Shown: positions 1-9,718, counted from the stretch's first letter. The stretch: DNA of 64,000 bases from Photobacterium profundum (GCF_003026285.1 NZ_PYOD01000003.1:62001-126000), one strand, 5' to 3'. Program-made: numbers and translations. The notes: generated by a model not told the origin, from the sequence alone.

Positions 1-2037
1 ACGCAGCAAAGTGATTACTTTTTAGAATATCAGGGTAGGCTAAGTCATCCGGTTCAGTACAATCGTGAGACAGATTGCTACGAAGCCGTTAGTTGGCAGC
101 AGGCATTTATGCTAATAGCTAAGCACTTAAATACACTTGAACACCCTAATCAGGCTGAGTTTTATACGTCTGGTCGAGCCAGCAATGAAGCAGCATTCTT
201 ATATCAACTTTTTGTACGAAAGTTTGGTTCTAATAATTTCCCTGATTGCTCCAATATGTGCCATGAAGCAAGTGGTATCGGATTGAAACAAGCAATTGGT
301 GTCGGTAAAGGTACTGTGACGCTTGAAGACTTTGAACATGCCGATGCTATTTTTGTTTTTGGTCAAAATCCAGGAACAAACCATCCTCGCATGCTAGATA
401 CGTTACGCCAAGCATCACGCCGAGGGGCGGCGATTGTCACTTTTAATACTTTAAAAGAAAGAGGATTAGAGCGTTTTACTAATCCGCAATCACCGAAAGA
501 AATGCTGACAGATGGTTCAACACAAATTAGTCAATGCTATTTCACGCCTAAACTCGGCGGTGATATGGCGGTTGTTCGTGGCATGGTTAAAGCTCTTTTT
601 GTGATAGATAACGCCGAGTTAGACGCTGGGCGTTCATCGCTATTTGATCAAACATTTATTGCTGAACATACCCAAGGGGGCGCTGAATACTTGAAAGCGG
701 TTGAAGCAACACCGTGGAATGAGATTACGGAACAGGCTGGGTTATCACAATCTGAAATAGAACAAGCTGCCGCCATTTATCGGCAGTCTAAGCGAGTGAT
801 TATTACCTGGGCTATGGGTATTACTCAGCATAAGCATTCGGTGAAAACCATTCAAGAAATCGCAAACTTGCAGTTACTGTTTGGACAACTAGGACGACAA
901 GGCGCAGGGCTATGTCCTGTACGTGGTCACAGTAATGTGCAAGGTGATCGTACTATGGGCATTGATGAAAAACCGAGTGCTGCATTTATTGAAAGCATAT
1001 CAAGTGCTTTTGATTTTCAGGCTCCTTTAGCATCAGGGCATAATACCGTTGAAGCCATCAAAGCGATGCTGAGTGGTGAAAGTAAGGTGTTTATTGGTTT
1101 GGGGGGGAATTTTGCAGCAGCAACGCCAGATACGTCATTAACACAACGCGCACTTTCTAGTTGTAGCTTGACGGTGAATATCGCAACAAAACTAAACCGT
1201 ACCCACCTTGTTCCTGGGCAAGACTCGTTAATATTGCCTTGCCTAGGGCGAACGGATGTTGATATGCAAGCATCAGGGGCACAAAGCATAACTGTCGAAG
1301 ATTCTTTTAGTATGGTTCATGCTTCTGCTGGGGTGGTAGAGAGTGATATTGGCGAGATGCGATCTGAACCAGCGATTATTGCGGGGATTGCTGAAGCAAC
1401 CTTGGGCAAACAGCCAATAGATTGGAGTTGGGTAATTGAAGATTACAGTAGAATCCGAGATTTAATTGCTAAAGCAATTCCTGGGTTTACTGGCATGAAC
1501 CGCAAGATAAAACAACCGGGTGGTTTTTATCTTGGTAATAGTGCTGCTGAACGACAATGGCAAACGGCATCTAAAAAAGCAGAATTTATACAGCATGATT
1601 TGCCAGTGCACTTGCTGCCGGCAAATTTACGAGAATTGAGTAACGATCCCGTATTTGTTTTGCAAACTATGCGTTCACACGATCAATACAATACTACTAT
1701 TTATGGTTTTGAAGACCGCTATCGTGGCATTTCTGGTGAACGTAAAGTACTTTTTGTGAACGAGGATGATATAGCGGCATTGGGGATGGAAAATAACCAA
1801 TTAGTTGATATTGAGTCCCTTTGGCCTGACGGAGTTGAACGGAAAGTCTTTGGGTTTAAGCTGGTGGCTTATGACATACCTGCGGGCAATATTGCGGCGT
1901 ATTTCCCTGAAACTAATCCACTGGTAGCTATTGATGGGAAAGGGGATCTTAGTGACACACCAATTTCGAAAGCGATTCCTGTTGTTTTGTCTACGGCGGT
2001 ATTGAAGAGCAATAAAATAGATATTGTTTCGGCTTAG
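1..2037 (+). CDS. YdeP/FdhA-type molybdopterin oxidoreductase alpha subunit (5' partial)
   Basis: The reading frame is open from base 1, so the N-terminus lies outside the window; about 678 codons are visible against about 760 in E. coli YdeP. The order of blocks matches the bis-MGD oxidoreductase alpha subunits of the YdeP group (formate-dehydrogenase-H-like fold): GRASNEAAFLYQLFVRKFG, then CSNMCHEASG, then FVFGQNPGTNHPRML, and a C-terminal molydopterin-dinucleotide-binding domain with MRSHDQYNTTIYG. The family is cytoplasmic. Its substrate is not established; E. coli YdeP is linked to acid resistance. No in-frame TGA is seen, so the visible part is not a selenoprotein. It ends just before a strong bidirectional terminator. 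Confidence 0.85.
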   Translation, partial: TQQSDYFLEYQGRLSHPVQYNRETDCYEAVSWQQAFMLIAKHLNTLEHPNQAEFYTSGRASNEAAFLYQLFVRKFGSNNFPDCSNMCHEASGIGLKQAIGVGKGTVTLEDFEHADAIFVFGQNPGTNHPRMLDTLRQASRRGAAIVTFNTLKERGLERFTNPQSPKEMLTDGSTQISQCYFTPKLGGDMAVVRGMVKALFVIDNAELDAGRSSLFDQTFIAEHTQGGAEYLKAVEATPWNEITEQAGLSQSEIEQAAAIYRQSKRVIITWAMGITQHKHSVKTIQEIANLQLLFGQLGRQGAGLCPVRGHSNVQGDRTMGIDEKPSAAFIESISSAFDFQAPLASGHNTVEAIKAMLSGESKVFIGLGGNFAAATPDTSLTQRALSSCSLTVNIATKLNRTHLVPGQDSLILPCLGRTDVDMQASGAQSITVEDSFSMVHASAGVVESDIGEMRSEPAIIAGIAEATLGKQPIDWSWVIEDYSRIRDLIAKAIPGFTGMNRKIKQPGGFYLGNSAAERQWQTASKKAEFIQHDLPVHLLPANLRELSNDPVFVLQTMRSHDQYNTTIYGFEDRYRGISGERKVLFVNEDDIAALGMENNQLVDIESLWPDGVERKVFGFKLVAYDIPAGNIAAYFPETNPLVAIDGKGDLSDTPISKAIPVVLSTAVLKSNKIDIVSA

Positions 2038-2053
2038 TGCTGTACTTTAGTCT

Positions 2054-2083
2054 AAAAAACGGCTGATTATTCAGCCGTTTTTT
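2054..2083. terminator. Bidirectional rho-independent terminator
   Basis: A perfect hairpin has arms AAAAAACGGCTGA and TCAGCCGTTTTTT around a TTAT loop. The A-run before and T-run after allow use on both strands. It lies between two convergent genes. Confidence 0.9.
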
Positions 2084-2111
2084 ATGTTGATTTGATACGT
2101 TAAAAAAACTA

Positions 2112-2648
2112 TCAACGATTGCCTACAGGAACCATGATGTGAACATAAGGGGTGTCTTTCCACATAACATACGGACCGCCATTGTGTGGATCGGTTGATA
2201 AGGAATCTAAAAGTGCCTTATCGGGTGTAATGATCATTAAATGCGGACCTTCTTTAACCCAATCATTATCTGCTGTTGCTCCTTCGGCGTATGGGTCGGT
2301 ATTACTGGCTCCTTCATCGCCAGCTAGCATGTACGATATACCGATGGTTTTTGCAGTAAAAGGCTTCTTATTCATCCACGCATCAGCCCATTCCATCCAT
2401 GATTTATCCATACACATAGGGGCTTTACCTTGCAACTGAGCTGGGGTGGGAAAGCAGGTGTAGTTACTACTACCTTTTTGCAGTACGTTTTGCTCCCAAT
2501 CCATCACTGTTACTTTATCTCTTAGTGACGATGGTGCAGCACTTAATGCATCTTCTAACATTGCCTGAGACTTATCATCTGCGACTGATGTTGAGATATA
2601 GCCAGTAAAAAGCAAGATTACGCTAAAGACATAAACGACAATTTTCAT
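2112..2648 (-). CDS. Exported protein of unknown function
   Basis: This 178-residue protein starts with a clear signal peptide (MKIVVYVFSVILLFTGYISTSVADD, about 24 residues). The mature part has two Cys (in TCFPTP and MCMDKSW) that could form a periplasmic disulfide, and His/Asp-rich C-terminal segments (DPHNGGPYVMW, YVHIMVP). The start is supported by GAGGATGGC on the minus strand 9 nt upstream. I do not recognise the family and do not assign a function. It is a single gene with its own terminator. Confidence 0.75.
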   Translation of the reverse strand: MKIVVYVFSVILLFTGYISTSVADDKSQAMLEDALSAAPSSLRDKVTVMDWEQNVLQKGSSNYTCFPTPAQLQGKAPMCMDKSWMEWADAWMNKKPFTAKTIGISYMLAGDEGASNTDPYAEGATADNDWVKEGPHLMIITPDKALLDSLSTDPHNGGPYVMWKDTPYVHIMVPVGNR

Positions 2649-2852
2649 GACGCCATCCTCGATACTATTTAGCCATAGTAAAATTGTGGCTTTAAGTATA
2701 GTTCACTCCCGAATTGCTGAGCGCATTAAGCTATGTTGAGTCAATGTTGCCTACAGATGACTTGGGTATATAAGTGAGGTTTAAATCATTTTTGAAAATT
2801 CGATTTTTCAAAGGTAGTAATTACACCTATGCGTAAAGTTATAAGTAGAATG

Positions 2853-3590
2853 TTAATTAGGCACTCTGCTAATGCTTACTTTTATGAATTCCAGCATCCA
2901 TTGCGTAACTTCCGCTTGATCAATGTATTGATCGAGTGAGGCTTTCGCAGCTTCAATAACGTAAGCTGGTATATCACCACGACGAGCTATCATTAAATCT
3001 CGTGAGTAATTACTGGTGAATTCAGGGTGCCCTTGTATGCCAAGAAAATGTTGTCCGACTTGGATCATTGCGTGTGGGCAAAAGTTGCTGCTTGCCAATA
3101 TCTCTGCATCGTCAGGTAAATCTGTCACTTGATCTTGATGACTTACGGCAAGTGAAAATGTGTTTTTTTCTTCTACTGTTTGATCGGATTGCATCCATTG
3201 CTTGTTTGCGACTAAAGACCATGTTTTTAAACCGACGCCCCAGCCATTTTCAGATTTTACGACAGTGCCTCCTAAAGCGTGCGCAATCATTTGATGCCCA
3301 AAACAGACACCAACAAAGGGGATATTGTGTTGATAAAGGTCGCGAACAAATTGTGCTAGGTGGTGGATCCATGGAATATCATCATAAACACTGTATTTGC
3401 TGCCTGAACCAATATACGCATCGCATTCATTGAATGAGGCCGGGAGCTGGTTATCCATCACTCGATAAAATACTAACTCAAGTGCTGGATCTGCACCGAG
3501 TAATATATCGGAGAACATTTCAGGATAATTATTATGCCTGATTTGAAGTTCAGATCTTACGTCGTCACACAATAAAATACCTAGTTTCAT
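2853..3590 (-). CDS. Class-I glutamine amidotransferase-like gamma-glutamyl hydrolase
   Basis: A 245-residue GATase-1 domain protein. The nucleophile elbow GVCFGHQM carries Cys96, and IQGHPEF carries His188 and Glu190, so the Cys-His-Glu triad is complete. No synthetase domain is fused, so it is a stand-alone hydrolase like PuuD-type or IpuF-type enzymes that cut a gamma-glutamyl amide. It is the last gene of a four-gene minus-strand operon headed by a glutamine-synthetase-like ligase, 64 bp after the alcohol dehydrogenase. The inferred role is release of glutamate plus the oxidised product at the end of the route. The exact substrate cannot be read from sequence. Confidence 0.8.
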   Translation of the reverse strand: MKLGILLCDDVRSELQIRHNNYPEMFSDILLGADPALELVFYRVMDNQLPASFNECDAYIGSGSKYSVYDDIPWIHHLAQFVRDLYQHNIPFVGVCFGHQMIAHALGGTVVKSENGWGVGLKTWSLVANKQWMQSDQTVEEKNTFSLAVSHQDQVTDLPDDAEILASSNFCPHAMIQVGQHFLGIQGHPEFTSNYSRDLMIARRGDIPAYVIEAAKASLDQYIDQAEVTQWMLEFIKVSISRVPN

Positions 3591-3654
3591 CTAATCATAT
3601 CCATACGGTCTACTGAATCAATATATCGTTAATAAAAGTGTATATGAACATCGC

Positions 3655-4812
3655 TTAAAGTGTACCTTTTACTGCATTTGAAAAAATAATTGAGTATTGC
3701 TCTGCGTTGAATTTAATAGGATTACCGTTTGCTGCGGCATCTGATACTGACATTTTACCAACCAATTCGCGTTGTAATGTATCTATGCCAATTACACTTA
3801 ATGTGTGTGGAATACCAAGGTCGTTACGTAGTTGTAAAATCCATTCTAAAACACCATCAAAGTTAGCTTGTCGGAGTGCGATATAGCTACCTACTCGAGT
3901 CATTTTTAGTTCGATTTCTCGGCGGTTTGCGACCATTACATAAGGCATTAATATGGCGTTTAGTAAACCGTGGTGTTTGTTGTAAAGCGCTCCGAGCGTA
4001 TGAGCGATGGCATGCATTCCCCCTAATCCTTTTTGGAATGAGGTAGCTCCCATGCTAGATGCGACTAGCATCTGAGTTCGAGCATCAATATCATGACCAT
4101 TATGATAAGCAATAGGTAGGTACTCTTTAATTAGTCGTATTCCTTCCATTGCAATACCTTCAGCCATAGGGTGGTAAGATGGAGAACACAGTGCTTCAAG
4201 GTTATGAGAAAGTGCATCCATCCCTGTTGCTGCGGTAATTTCAGCGGGAAGTGTGAGGGTAACATTTGGGTCTAAAAGCACTTTTAATGGCAACATCTTT
4301 GGGTGAAATATTATCTTTTTAACCTGTTCTTCTTGATCGGTTATAACGGAGGCTCGACCCACTTCAGAACCTGTACCGGCAGTGGTTGGTATCGCTATTA
4401 TTGGGGCAATTAATTCTGTAATGGCACGCTTCCAGTTATCACCTACATCTTCAAAATCCCACAAAGAATGAATTTGTTTAGCGACCAAGGCAATGACTTT
4501 AGCGGTATCGATACTAGAGCCGCCCCCAAAAGCAATAACGCCATCATGCCGCCCAGTATTAAATGCTTTAACACCATCCTCTACATTCCCGCCTGTTGGG
4601 TTGCTTTGTACTTTGCTGAACAAATGGATGGTTAACCCCGCGTTATGACAATCTTTTAAGATAGCTTGAACAACAGGTAAATGGGCTAATCCTGGGTCGG
4701 TTACCAATAACGGCGATTGAATACCTAACTCTTGGCATACCTGGGGAATTTCATTAACACAGCCAACGCCAACAGATATTGAAGTGGGGTAATTCCAGTT
4801 ACCTTGTAACAT
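3655..4812 (-). CDS. Iron-containing (group III) alcohol dehydrogenase
   Basis: The 385 residues match the usual length of the Fe-ADH family. The NAD-binding motif GGGSSID is at residues 96-102. The metal ligands are visible as Asp199 and His203 (GMDALSH), His267 (GGMHAIAH) and His281 (NKHHG), with the same spacings as in FucO. The start follows AGAGGAAT on the minus strand. It is the third gene of the ligase-ALDH-ADH-GATase operon, 54 bp after the ALDH gene. The inferred role is oxidation of a hydroxyl group on a gamma-glutamylated amino alcohol to the aldehyde. Substrate not proven. Confidence 0.85.
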   Translation of the reverse strand: MLQGNWNYPTSISVGVGCVNEIPQVCQELGIQSPLLVTDPGLAHLPVVQAILKDCHNAGLTIHLFSKVQSNPTGGNVEDGVKAFNTGRHDGVIAFGGGSSIDTAKVIALVAKQIHSLWDFEDVGDNWKRAITELIAPIIAIPTTAGTGSEVGRASVITDQEEQVKKIIFHPKMLPLKVLLDPNVTLTLPAEITAATGMDALSHNLEALCSPSYHPMAEGIAMEGIRLIKEYLPIAYHNGHDIDARTQMLVASSMGATSFQKGLGGMHAIAHTLGALYNKHHGLLNAILMPYVMVANRREIELKMTRVGSYIALRQANFDGVLEWILQLRNDLGIPHTLSVIGIDTLQRELVGKMSVSDAAANGNPIKFNAEQYSIIFSNAVKGTL

Positions 4813-4866
4813 AGCTATTCCTCTACATAATAACCTGCGGTGGAGTCAATAGGGTATTAGAAATAC

Positions 4867-6276
4867 TTATATTAGGTGCTTTACATGGTACGACTTAGGG
4901 CGTGTTAACTGCTCAAATCCGATAGAAGATAGAGTACAGCCACGACCAGATTGCTTTATACCCGCCCATGCAAGTGCTGGATCTAGGTAATCACAACGAT
5001 TAATGAAAAACGTCCCTGTTTCTAATTGATCCCCAAGATGGATACCTTTGTCTATATCTTGAGTGAAAATGCATGCGCTAAGACCAAAGTCACTGTCATT
5101 CATTAGCATGACAGCTTCTTGATCTGATTCAACCTTTTGTATACCAAGGGTGGGGCCGAAGGTTTCTTCAGTCATTATTCGCATTGTATGATTTACATTG
5201 GTAAGTAATTGAGGGGCAAGATAGGCGCTGCCAGCTTGGCTGTTGGTAAAATGGTGTTCATCAATATGTGGCTTCGCCCCTTGTTGAATTGCTTCTTGTA
5301 TTTGCTCTCGTACAAAATCAGCGGCTTTTCCGTTAACAAGCGGGCCTAATGTGGTATTAAGGTTATCTGGTCGACCGAGTTGATATTGATTGATCAGTAA
5401 CACGGTCTTTTCAATAAAAGCATCATAAATACTACTATGCACATAAACTCGCTCAATGCTGCAGCAAGATTGTCCTGAGTTAAAAAAAGCCCCGTCAATA
5501 ATAGTATCAACAGCGTCTTGTAGGTTAGCATCAGAGCGCACATACGCAGGGTCTTTTCCACCAAGCTCTAACCCAACACTGATTAACTGCCCAGCTGCGA
5601 ATTCTTCAATGGCTTTTCCACCCTTCACAGAACCAGTGAACGCGACATGATTGATACAACCTGATGAAATAACATGGTCTGTGTCTTGATGCGTTAAATG
5701 CAGATACTGAAACACACCTTCCGGTAAACCTGCTTCTGTGAAGGCTTGAAATAGGCGCTCAGCACATAATGGCGTTTGTACCGAGTGTTTAAGTACAACG
5801 CAATTGCCAGATAATAAAGCTGGGATGATAGAGTTGATAGCGGTTAGGTATGGGTAATTCCACGGTGCAATAACAAATACCGTGCCTAACGGAACCCGTT
5901 TTATATAACGCGTAAAGTGAGGCTTTTCTGATAGCTCAATCGTTGCCAATGCGTCATCACTGATCGCAATCATGTGCCGAGCACGCTCTTCTAACCCAGC
6001 AATTTCACCTTGGCTATATTGAATTGGGCGGCCCATCATCCACGTGATTTCTTCTGCGAGTTGATGCTTGTTACTGACTAGCCAATCTATGGCTTTGCTA
6101 CACAAAATTTTACGATCAGCCAATGGCGTTGCTTGCCATTGTTTTTGAGCCTGTTTGGCTTTCTTCAATGATGCCGTAATGTGAGTGGGCGATGCAAATG
6201 GGCGAGTGATATATATATCGTTATTAATCGGCGATATAACGGTTACCTCTGCATTGACTGAATTTGTATCTGACAT
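4867..6276 (-). CDS. NAD(P)-dependent aldehyde dehydrogenase
   Basis: A 469-residue ALDH superfamily protein. The general base Glu237 sits in GLELGGKDP and the catalytic Cys271 in FFNSGQSCC (a second Cys follows directly). The Rossmann motif FTGSVKGG and the APWNYPY segment are present. The start is fixed by AAGGAG on the minus strand. It is the second gene of the operon, 57 bp after the ligase. By analogy with PuuC and with the dehydrogenases of the ipu isopropylamine cluster, it should oxidise a gamma-glutamyl aldehyde to the acid; that role is inferred from neighbours. Confidence 0.88.
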   Translation of the reverse strand: MSDTNSVNAEVTVISPINNDIYITRPFASPTHITASLKKAKQAQKQWQATPLADRKILCSKAIDWLVSNKHQLAEEITWMMGRPIQYSQGEIAGLEERARHMIAISDDALATIELSEKPHFTRYIKRVPLGTVFVIAPWNYPYLTAINSIIPALLSGNCVVLKHSVQTPLCAERLFQAFTEAGLPEGVFQYLHLTHQDTDHVISSGCINHVAFTGSVKGGKAIEEFAAGQLISVGLELGGKDPAYVRSDANLQDAVDTIIDGAFFNSGQSCCSIERVYVHSSIYDAFIEKTVLLINQYQLGRPDNLNTTLGPLVNGKAADFVREQIQEAIQQGAKPHIDEHHFTNSQAGSAYLAPQLLTNVNHTMRIMTEETFGPTLGIQKVESDQEAVMLMNDSDFGLSACIFTQDIDKGIHLGDQLETGTFFINRCDYLDPALAWAGIKQSGRGCTLSSIGFEQLTRPKSYHVKHLI

Positions 6277-6333
6277 GTATTCTCCTTTATCTAGGCCGAT
6301 TAGTGGTTAACAGTCTGATTATCTAGAACTAGA

Positions 6334-7701
6334 TTAGATGATTTCAAAATAACGATTTAATTCCCAGTCAGTGACATGTTTCCTAAATTCACGCTCTTCC
6401 CATTCTCGAGATGCTGCAAAGTGTTCAACAAATTCATTGCCAAACATTTCACGTGCAGCGTTTGATGCTTTAAAACGTTGAGCTGCTTCCCATAATGTAT
6501 GAGGTAACTGTAATTCCTGCGGGTGTTGCTGATCGTAAGCATTGCCTACAACTTGGTCGAAAGGTTCCCATTGCTGAGCGATGCCATACAACCCTGATGC
6601 GAGTGCTGCTGCTAAAGCAAGGTAGGGATTAGCATCTGCGGCACCAATTCGATATTCCACCCGTTGTGATTTTTCTGAACCTTTAATTAAGCGCAATGCC
6701 GTTGTACGGTTTTCTACGCCCCAAGTTGCCTCTGTAGGGGCCCAAAATCCAGGTATCATGCGTGAATAGCTATTAATGGTTGGCGCAATCATACACAAAA
6801 TTTCTGGCATTAAACGTTGCTGTCCAGCAAGAAAGTGGCGCTGAATATCACTCATATTGAGATCGTTATTGGCTTCAAAAAAAGCAGAAGAACCGTCTTT
6901 GTTCTGCAACGAAATATGAATATGCCCGCTCTGGCCAGGGTAATCGTTACTCCATTTCGCCATGAAGGTGGCGAGTAGGTCATTTTTTTGGGCTAATACT
7001 TTCATATAGGTTTTAAATAATGCAGCTTTATCTGCGGCATTGATGGCGTGATCAACAGTGATCGCTGCTTCTATTACTCCAGGGCCTGTTTCGGAATGAA
7101 TACTTTCTATGGGGAAGTCCATCTTTTCACCCATGGCAAGAATATTTTTGTAGAGCCTGGAGTAAGTCGAATTACGAATCATTGAATAACCAAACCAATC
7201 AGGTGTAATGGTTTCAAGGTTACTGAAGCCTTTTTCTCTTGCTGAATGTGGGGTCTCGTTGAAAAGAAAGAATTCATATTCAAAAGCTGCCTGTACATTG
7301 AATCCCATTTTATCGGCTAGCTGTAATACCCGGCGTAGTGTTGCTCGTGGACACACTTTTTCAGCGTCTTCTGTAAATTCAGCAATGAATAACAGCATGC
7401 TATCTTCATCAAGTACATCACGACAGCTTTCTGGAATGATTCTAACGGGGGCATCAGGGTAACCCGTGTGCCAACCCGTATATTGCGCATTATCGTAAAG
7501 CTGATCTTTAACATCCCAGCCTAGAACAACATCACAAAAAGCAAAGCCATGTTCTAAAGAAGAAAAGAATTTAGACTTAGACATGTATTTACCACGCATG
7601 ACGCCATCGTTATCGAATAAGCCGACTTTTACGTGGGTGATTTCACGTTCTGTTATTATTTTTTTTGCATCATCGATCGTTTTAACATCTCTGGCATTCA
7701 T
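6334..7701 (-). CDS. Glutamine-synthetase-like gamma-glutamylamide ligase (PuuA/IpuC/GlnA4 type)
   Basis: A 455-residue class-I glutamine synthetase family protein. Visible motifs are FDNDGVMRGKY in the beta-grasp domain, EYEFFLF and HSETGPGVIE (metal/glutamate site), GQSGHIHISL, NRTTALRL and RVEYRIGAADANPYLALAAA. Family members of this branch join glutamate to amines (putrescine, isopropylamine, ethanolamine) with ATP rather than making glutamine. The Fe-ADH downstream points to an amine with a hydroxyl. It heads the minus-strand operon and its start follows AGGGAA. Alternative: a plain polyamine ligase, in which case the ADH would be unexplained. Confidence 0.85.
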   Translation of the reverse strand: MNARDVKTIDDAKKIITEREITHVKVGLFDNDGVMRGKYMSKSKFFSSLEHGFAFCDVVLGWDVKDQLYDNAQYTGWHTGYPDAPVRIIPESCRDVLDEDSMLLFIAEFTEDAEKVCPRATLRRVLQLADKMGFNVQAAFEYEFFLFNETPHSAREKGFSNLETITPDWFGYSMIRNSTYSRLYKNILAMGEKMDFPIESIHSETGPGVIEAAITVDHAINAADKAALFKTYMKVLAQKNDLLATFMAKWSNDYPGQSGHIHISLQNKDGSSAFFEANNDLNMSDIQRHFLAGQQRLMPEILCMIAPTINSYSRMIPGFWAPTEATWGVENRTTALRLIKGSEKSQRVEYRIGAADANPYLALAAALASGLYGIAQQWEPFDQVVGNAYDQQHPQELQLPHTLWEAAQRFKASNAAREMFGNEFVEHFAASREWEEREFRKHVTDWELNRYFEII

Positions 7702-8022
7702 ATTTATTCCCTAAATTAGCCATGGTGTTTTCTATTGTTTATACATTTCCCTATATTCACCCTAGAAAGTAGAAGCTGAACCGTCAATTAAATCGGTCTA
7801 AATACTGTTTTTTCAGGATGTTGTAATGTTTGGATTTAAGGTGAATATTATGGTTAATAAATTGGTGGTATTGTGATCTGTAGATGTTACCTATCTTGTG
7901 GCGATAATGTATTGTCATTTGTGTGGTAAGAAGTAAATTAATAATTAGAAAGTTAAAGGTAATATCTAAGCGGGTATTTTTGTAAATATTTGGGTAATGC
8001 CTCAATAATTAAAGGAAGAGTG
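7702..8022. promoter_or_regulatory. Divergent intergenic region with presumed promoters
   Basis: This A+T-rich 321-bp gap separates the minus-strand ligase operon from the plus-strand cytochrome gene and must hold both promoters. I see no operator palindrome or terminator that I can name. The 73-codon minus ORF inside it (7784-8005) looks like a chance frame. Confidence 0.5.
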
Positions 8023-8841
8023 ATGATTAGGACAATCATAAAATCTATTTCAGTATCAGCTGTGTGTGTGGTGTCATTAGGTGCTTATGCTGAACAAGCA
8101 ACGTTGATGTTTTCTGAATCGGATCAAAATGAACAAACATTTTCATTAAGTGTGTTGAAAGACAAACTACCAACGTATCAAATTACAATTTATGACCCCC
8201 ATTATGAGGCAGAGAAAGCCTATGATGCGTTTTTGCTTAATGATGTCATGGTATTGGCATACGGGAAAGACTGGAAAAATAAACCCTATACGGATGTTAA
8301 ATTTACAGCGTTAGATGGCTATCAAGCGGTTTCAACGTTTGACAAAATATCTACCGCTGGTGGTTATATTGTTTATAAAGCAGATGCTGGTTGGCAGCCG
8401 ATAGGGCACCATAAAGCGAACCCTAGCCCTTTTTATATGGTGTGGAAAGGAGAGAAGCAAACACCTGAACAAGCTTTCCCGTGGCCTTACCAATTGGCTA
8501 GCGTTAATATGCTGCAATTTAAAGATCAATACCCATTAGTGTATCCAGAAGGTGTTGAGTCAGCCTCAAGTGTGTATCAAGGTTTTGAAGTATTTAAAGA
8601 CCGATGCATTAAATGTCATTCGATGGATCAGCAAGGGGGAAAGCTAGGGCCTGATTTAAATGCACCAATGAGTATTGTGTCTTATCGTTCGAAAGATATG
8701 CTACGTAAATTTATTCAACAGCCTTCTCAATTTCGCTATACCCAAATGCCAGATCATCTTGATTTGTCGACAGAACAAATTGATTCCATTCTTGATTATT
8801 TAAGTTATCAAGGAAAGATCAGTAATATAAGCAAAAAATAG
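8023..8841 (+). CDS. Exported monohaem c-type cytochrome with an N-terminal molybdoenzyme-like domain
   Basis: ATG 8023 is chosen because AAGGAAG lies 5 nt upstream; the in-frame TTG at 7990 has no such site. Residues 1-23 form a signal peptide (ending AYA). Residues 25-180 resemble the fold seen in oxidoreductase molybdopterin-binding domains (LDGYQAVSTF, PFPW-type segment AFPWPYQL) but no cofactor-ligating Cys is seen. Residues 183-272 are a cytochrome c domain with the CIKCH haem site (Cys195, Cys198, His199) and TQMPDHL as likely Met ligand. It is periplasmic and probably transfers electrons to a terminal oxidase or reductase. Function unknown. Confidence 0.75.
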   Translation: MIRTIIKSISVSAVCVVSLGAYAEQATLMFSESDQNEQTFSLSVLKDKLPTYQITIYDPHYEAEKAYDAFLLNDVMVLAYGKDWKNKPYTDVKFTALDGYQAVSTFDKISTAGGYIVYKADAGWQPIGHHKANPSPFYMVWKGEKQTPEQAFPWPYQLASVNMLQFKDQYPLVYPEGVESASSVYQGFEVFKDRCIKCHSMDQQGGKLGPDLNAPMSIVSYRSKDMLRKFIQQPSQFRYTQMPDHLDLSTEQIDSILDYLSYQGKISNISKK

Positions 8842-9028
8842 TCAGTTTTAGAATGAAAGTGTTGTTATTTAAAAGACAATAACCAGAATGAACAATAAGT
8901 TGCATCATGTATTGTTAAAGTGATGTAACTTGTGTTCAAATGCTGTCCAATATAATAAAGGCTCTTAGCTATACGTTAAATACGAGCCAATATAAGCAAT
9001 AAATCAGCTTTAGAAGGAAGTCATCGTC

Positions 9029-9718
9029 ATGTCATTGATGATCCCCATGGTTATTTATATGCAACAGAATTTGGTAGAAGTATCAAATGCTGATGACGCT
9101 ATTTCCATGCAAGAATATATGAAAACGGAACAGCCGTTTTATGGCGTAAAAGCCCCAGAGCGTAAAGCTGTATTCAAAAAAGCACGTGAACATACTGATG
9201 TTGCTGATTTTGTTCAGTATCGTCGATTGGTATTATGGTTATGGTCTGGTGTTTATCGTGAGGAATTGTATTTAGCGATGGACGTCGCAGAGTACTACAA
9301 GGCTTTTCGTACACCAGATGCATTCAGTATTTATGAAGAAATGTTAGAAACAGCAGATAACTGGGATACCGTTGATAAGCTCTCATCAAATTTGATTGGT
9401 GACTTAATTAAAGATTACCGTGAGTTTGAAGCAAAGCTTATTGAGTGGCGTCAATCTGATAATATGTGGCTACGTCGTGCATCATTGCTTGCACACTTAA
9501 AGCATAAAAATGACACGAATGTCCCATTGCTTGAAGAAACGATTTTATTGCTTGCGCACGAAAAAGAGTTCTTTATTCGCAAAGCAATAGGATGGGTGTT
9601 GCGGGAATATTCTAAAACAAACCCTGATTTCGTTATTGAGTTTGTTGCTAAGTACAATCAACAACTGTCCACGTTAAGCAAAAAAGAAGCGTTAAAAGTC
9701 ATTAATAAAGAAGATTAA
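9029..9718 (+). CDS. AlkD-like DNA alkylation repair protein (HEAT-like repeats)
   Basis: 229 residues, the normal length for the AlkC/AlkD glycosylase family. The family hallmarks are present: YGVKAPERK near the N-terminus, NWDTVDKLSSN (catalytic-site Trp/Asp), MWLRRASLLAHL and FFIRKAIGWVLREYSKTNP near the C-terminus. AlkD enzymes release 3-methyladenine and 7-methylguanine without base flipping; some homologues only bind DNA. The start is supported by AGGAAG 8 nt upstream. It is monocistronic with a terminator 40 bp after the stop. Confidence 0.85.
   Translation: MSLMIPMVIYMQQNLVEVSNADDAISMQEYMKTEQPFYGVKAPERKAVFKKAREHTDVADFVQYRRLVLWLWSGVYREELYLAMDVAEYYKAFRTPDAFSIYEEMLETADNWDTVDKLSSNLIGDLIKDYREFEAKLIEWRQSDNMWLRRASLLAHLKHKNDTNVPLLEETILLLAHEKEFFIRKAIGWVLREYSKTNPDFVIEFVAKYNQQLSTLSKKEALKVINKED

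Noticed and set aside
1..2037. Selenocysteine formate dehydrogenase
   Set aside because: No in-frame TGA is visible and the motifs match the YdeP group; the N-terminal part is missing.
2758..2775. Third copy of the palindromic repeat (CTTGGGTATATA)
   Set aside because: Only 12 bases match one end; the partner arm is missing.
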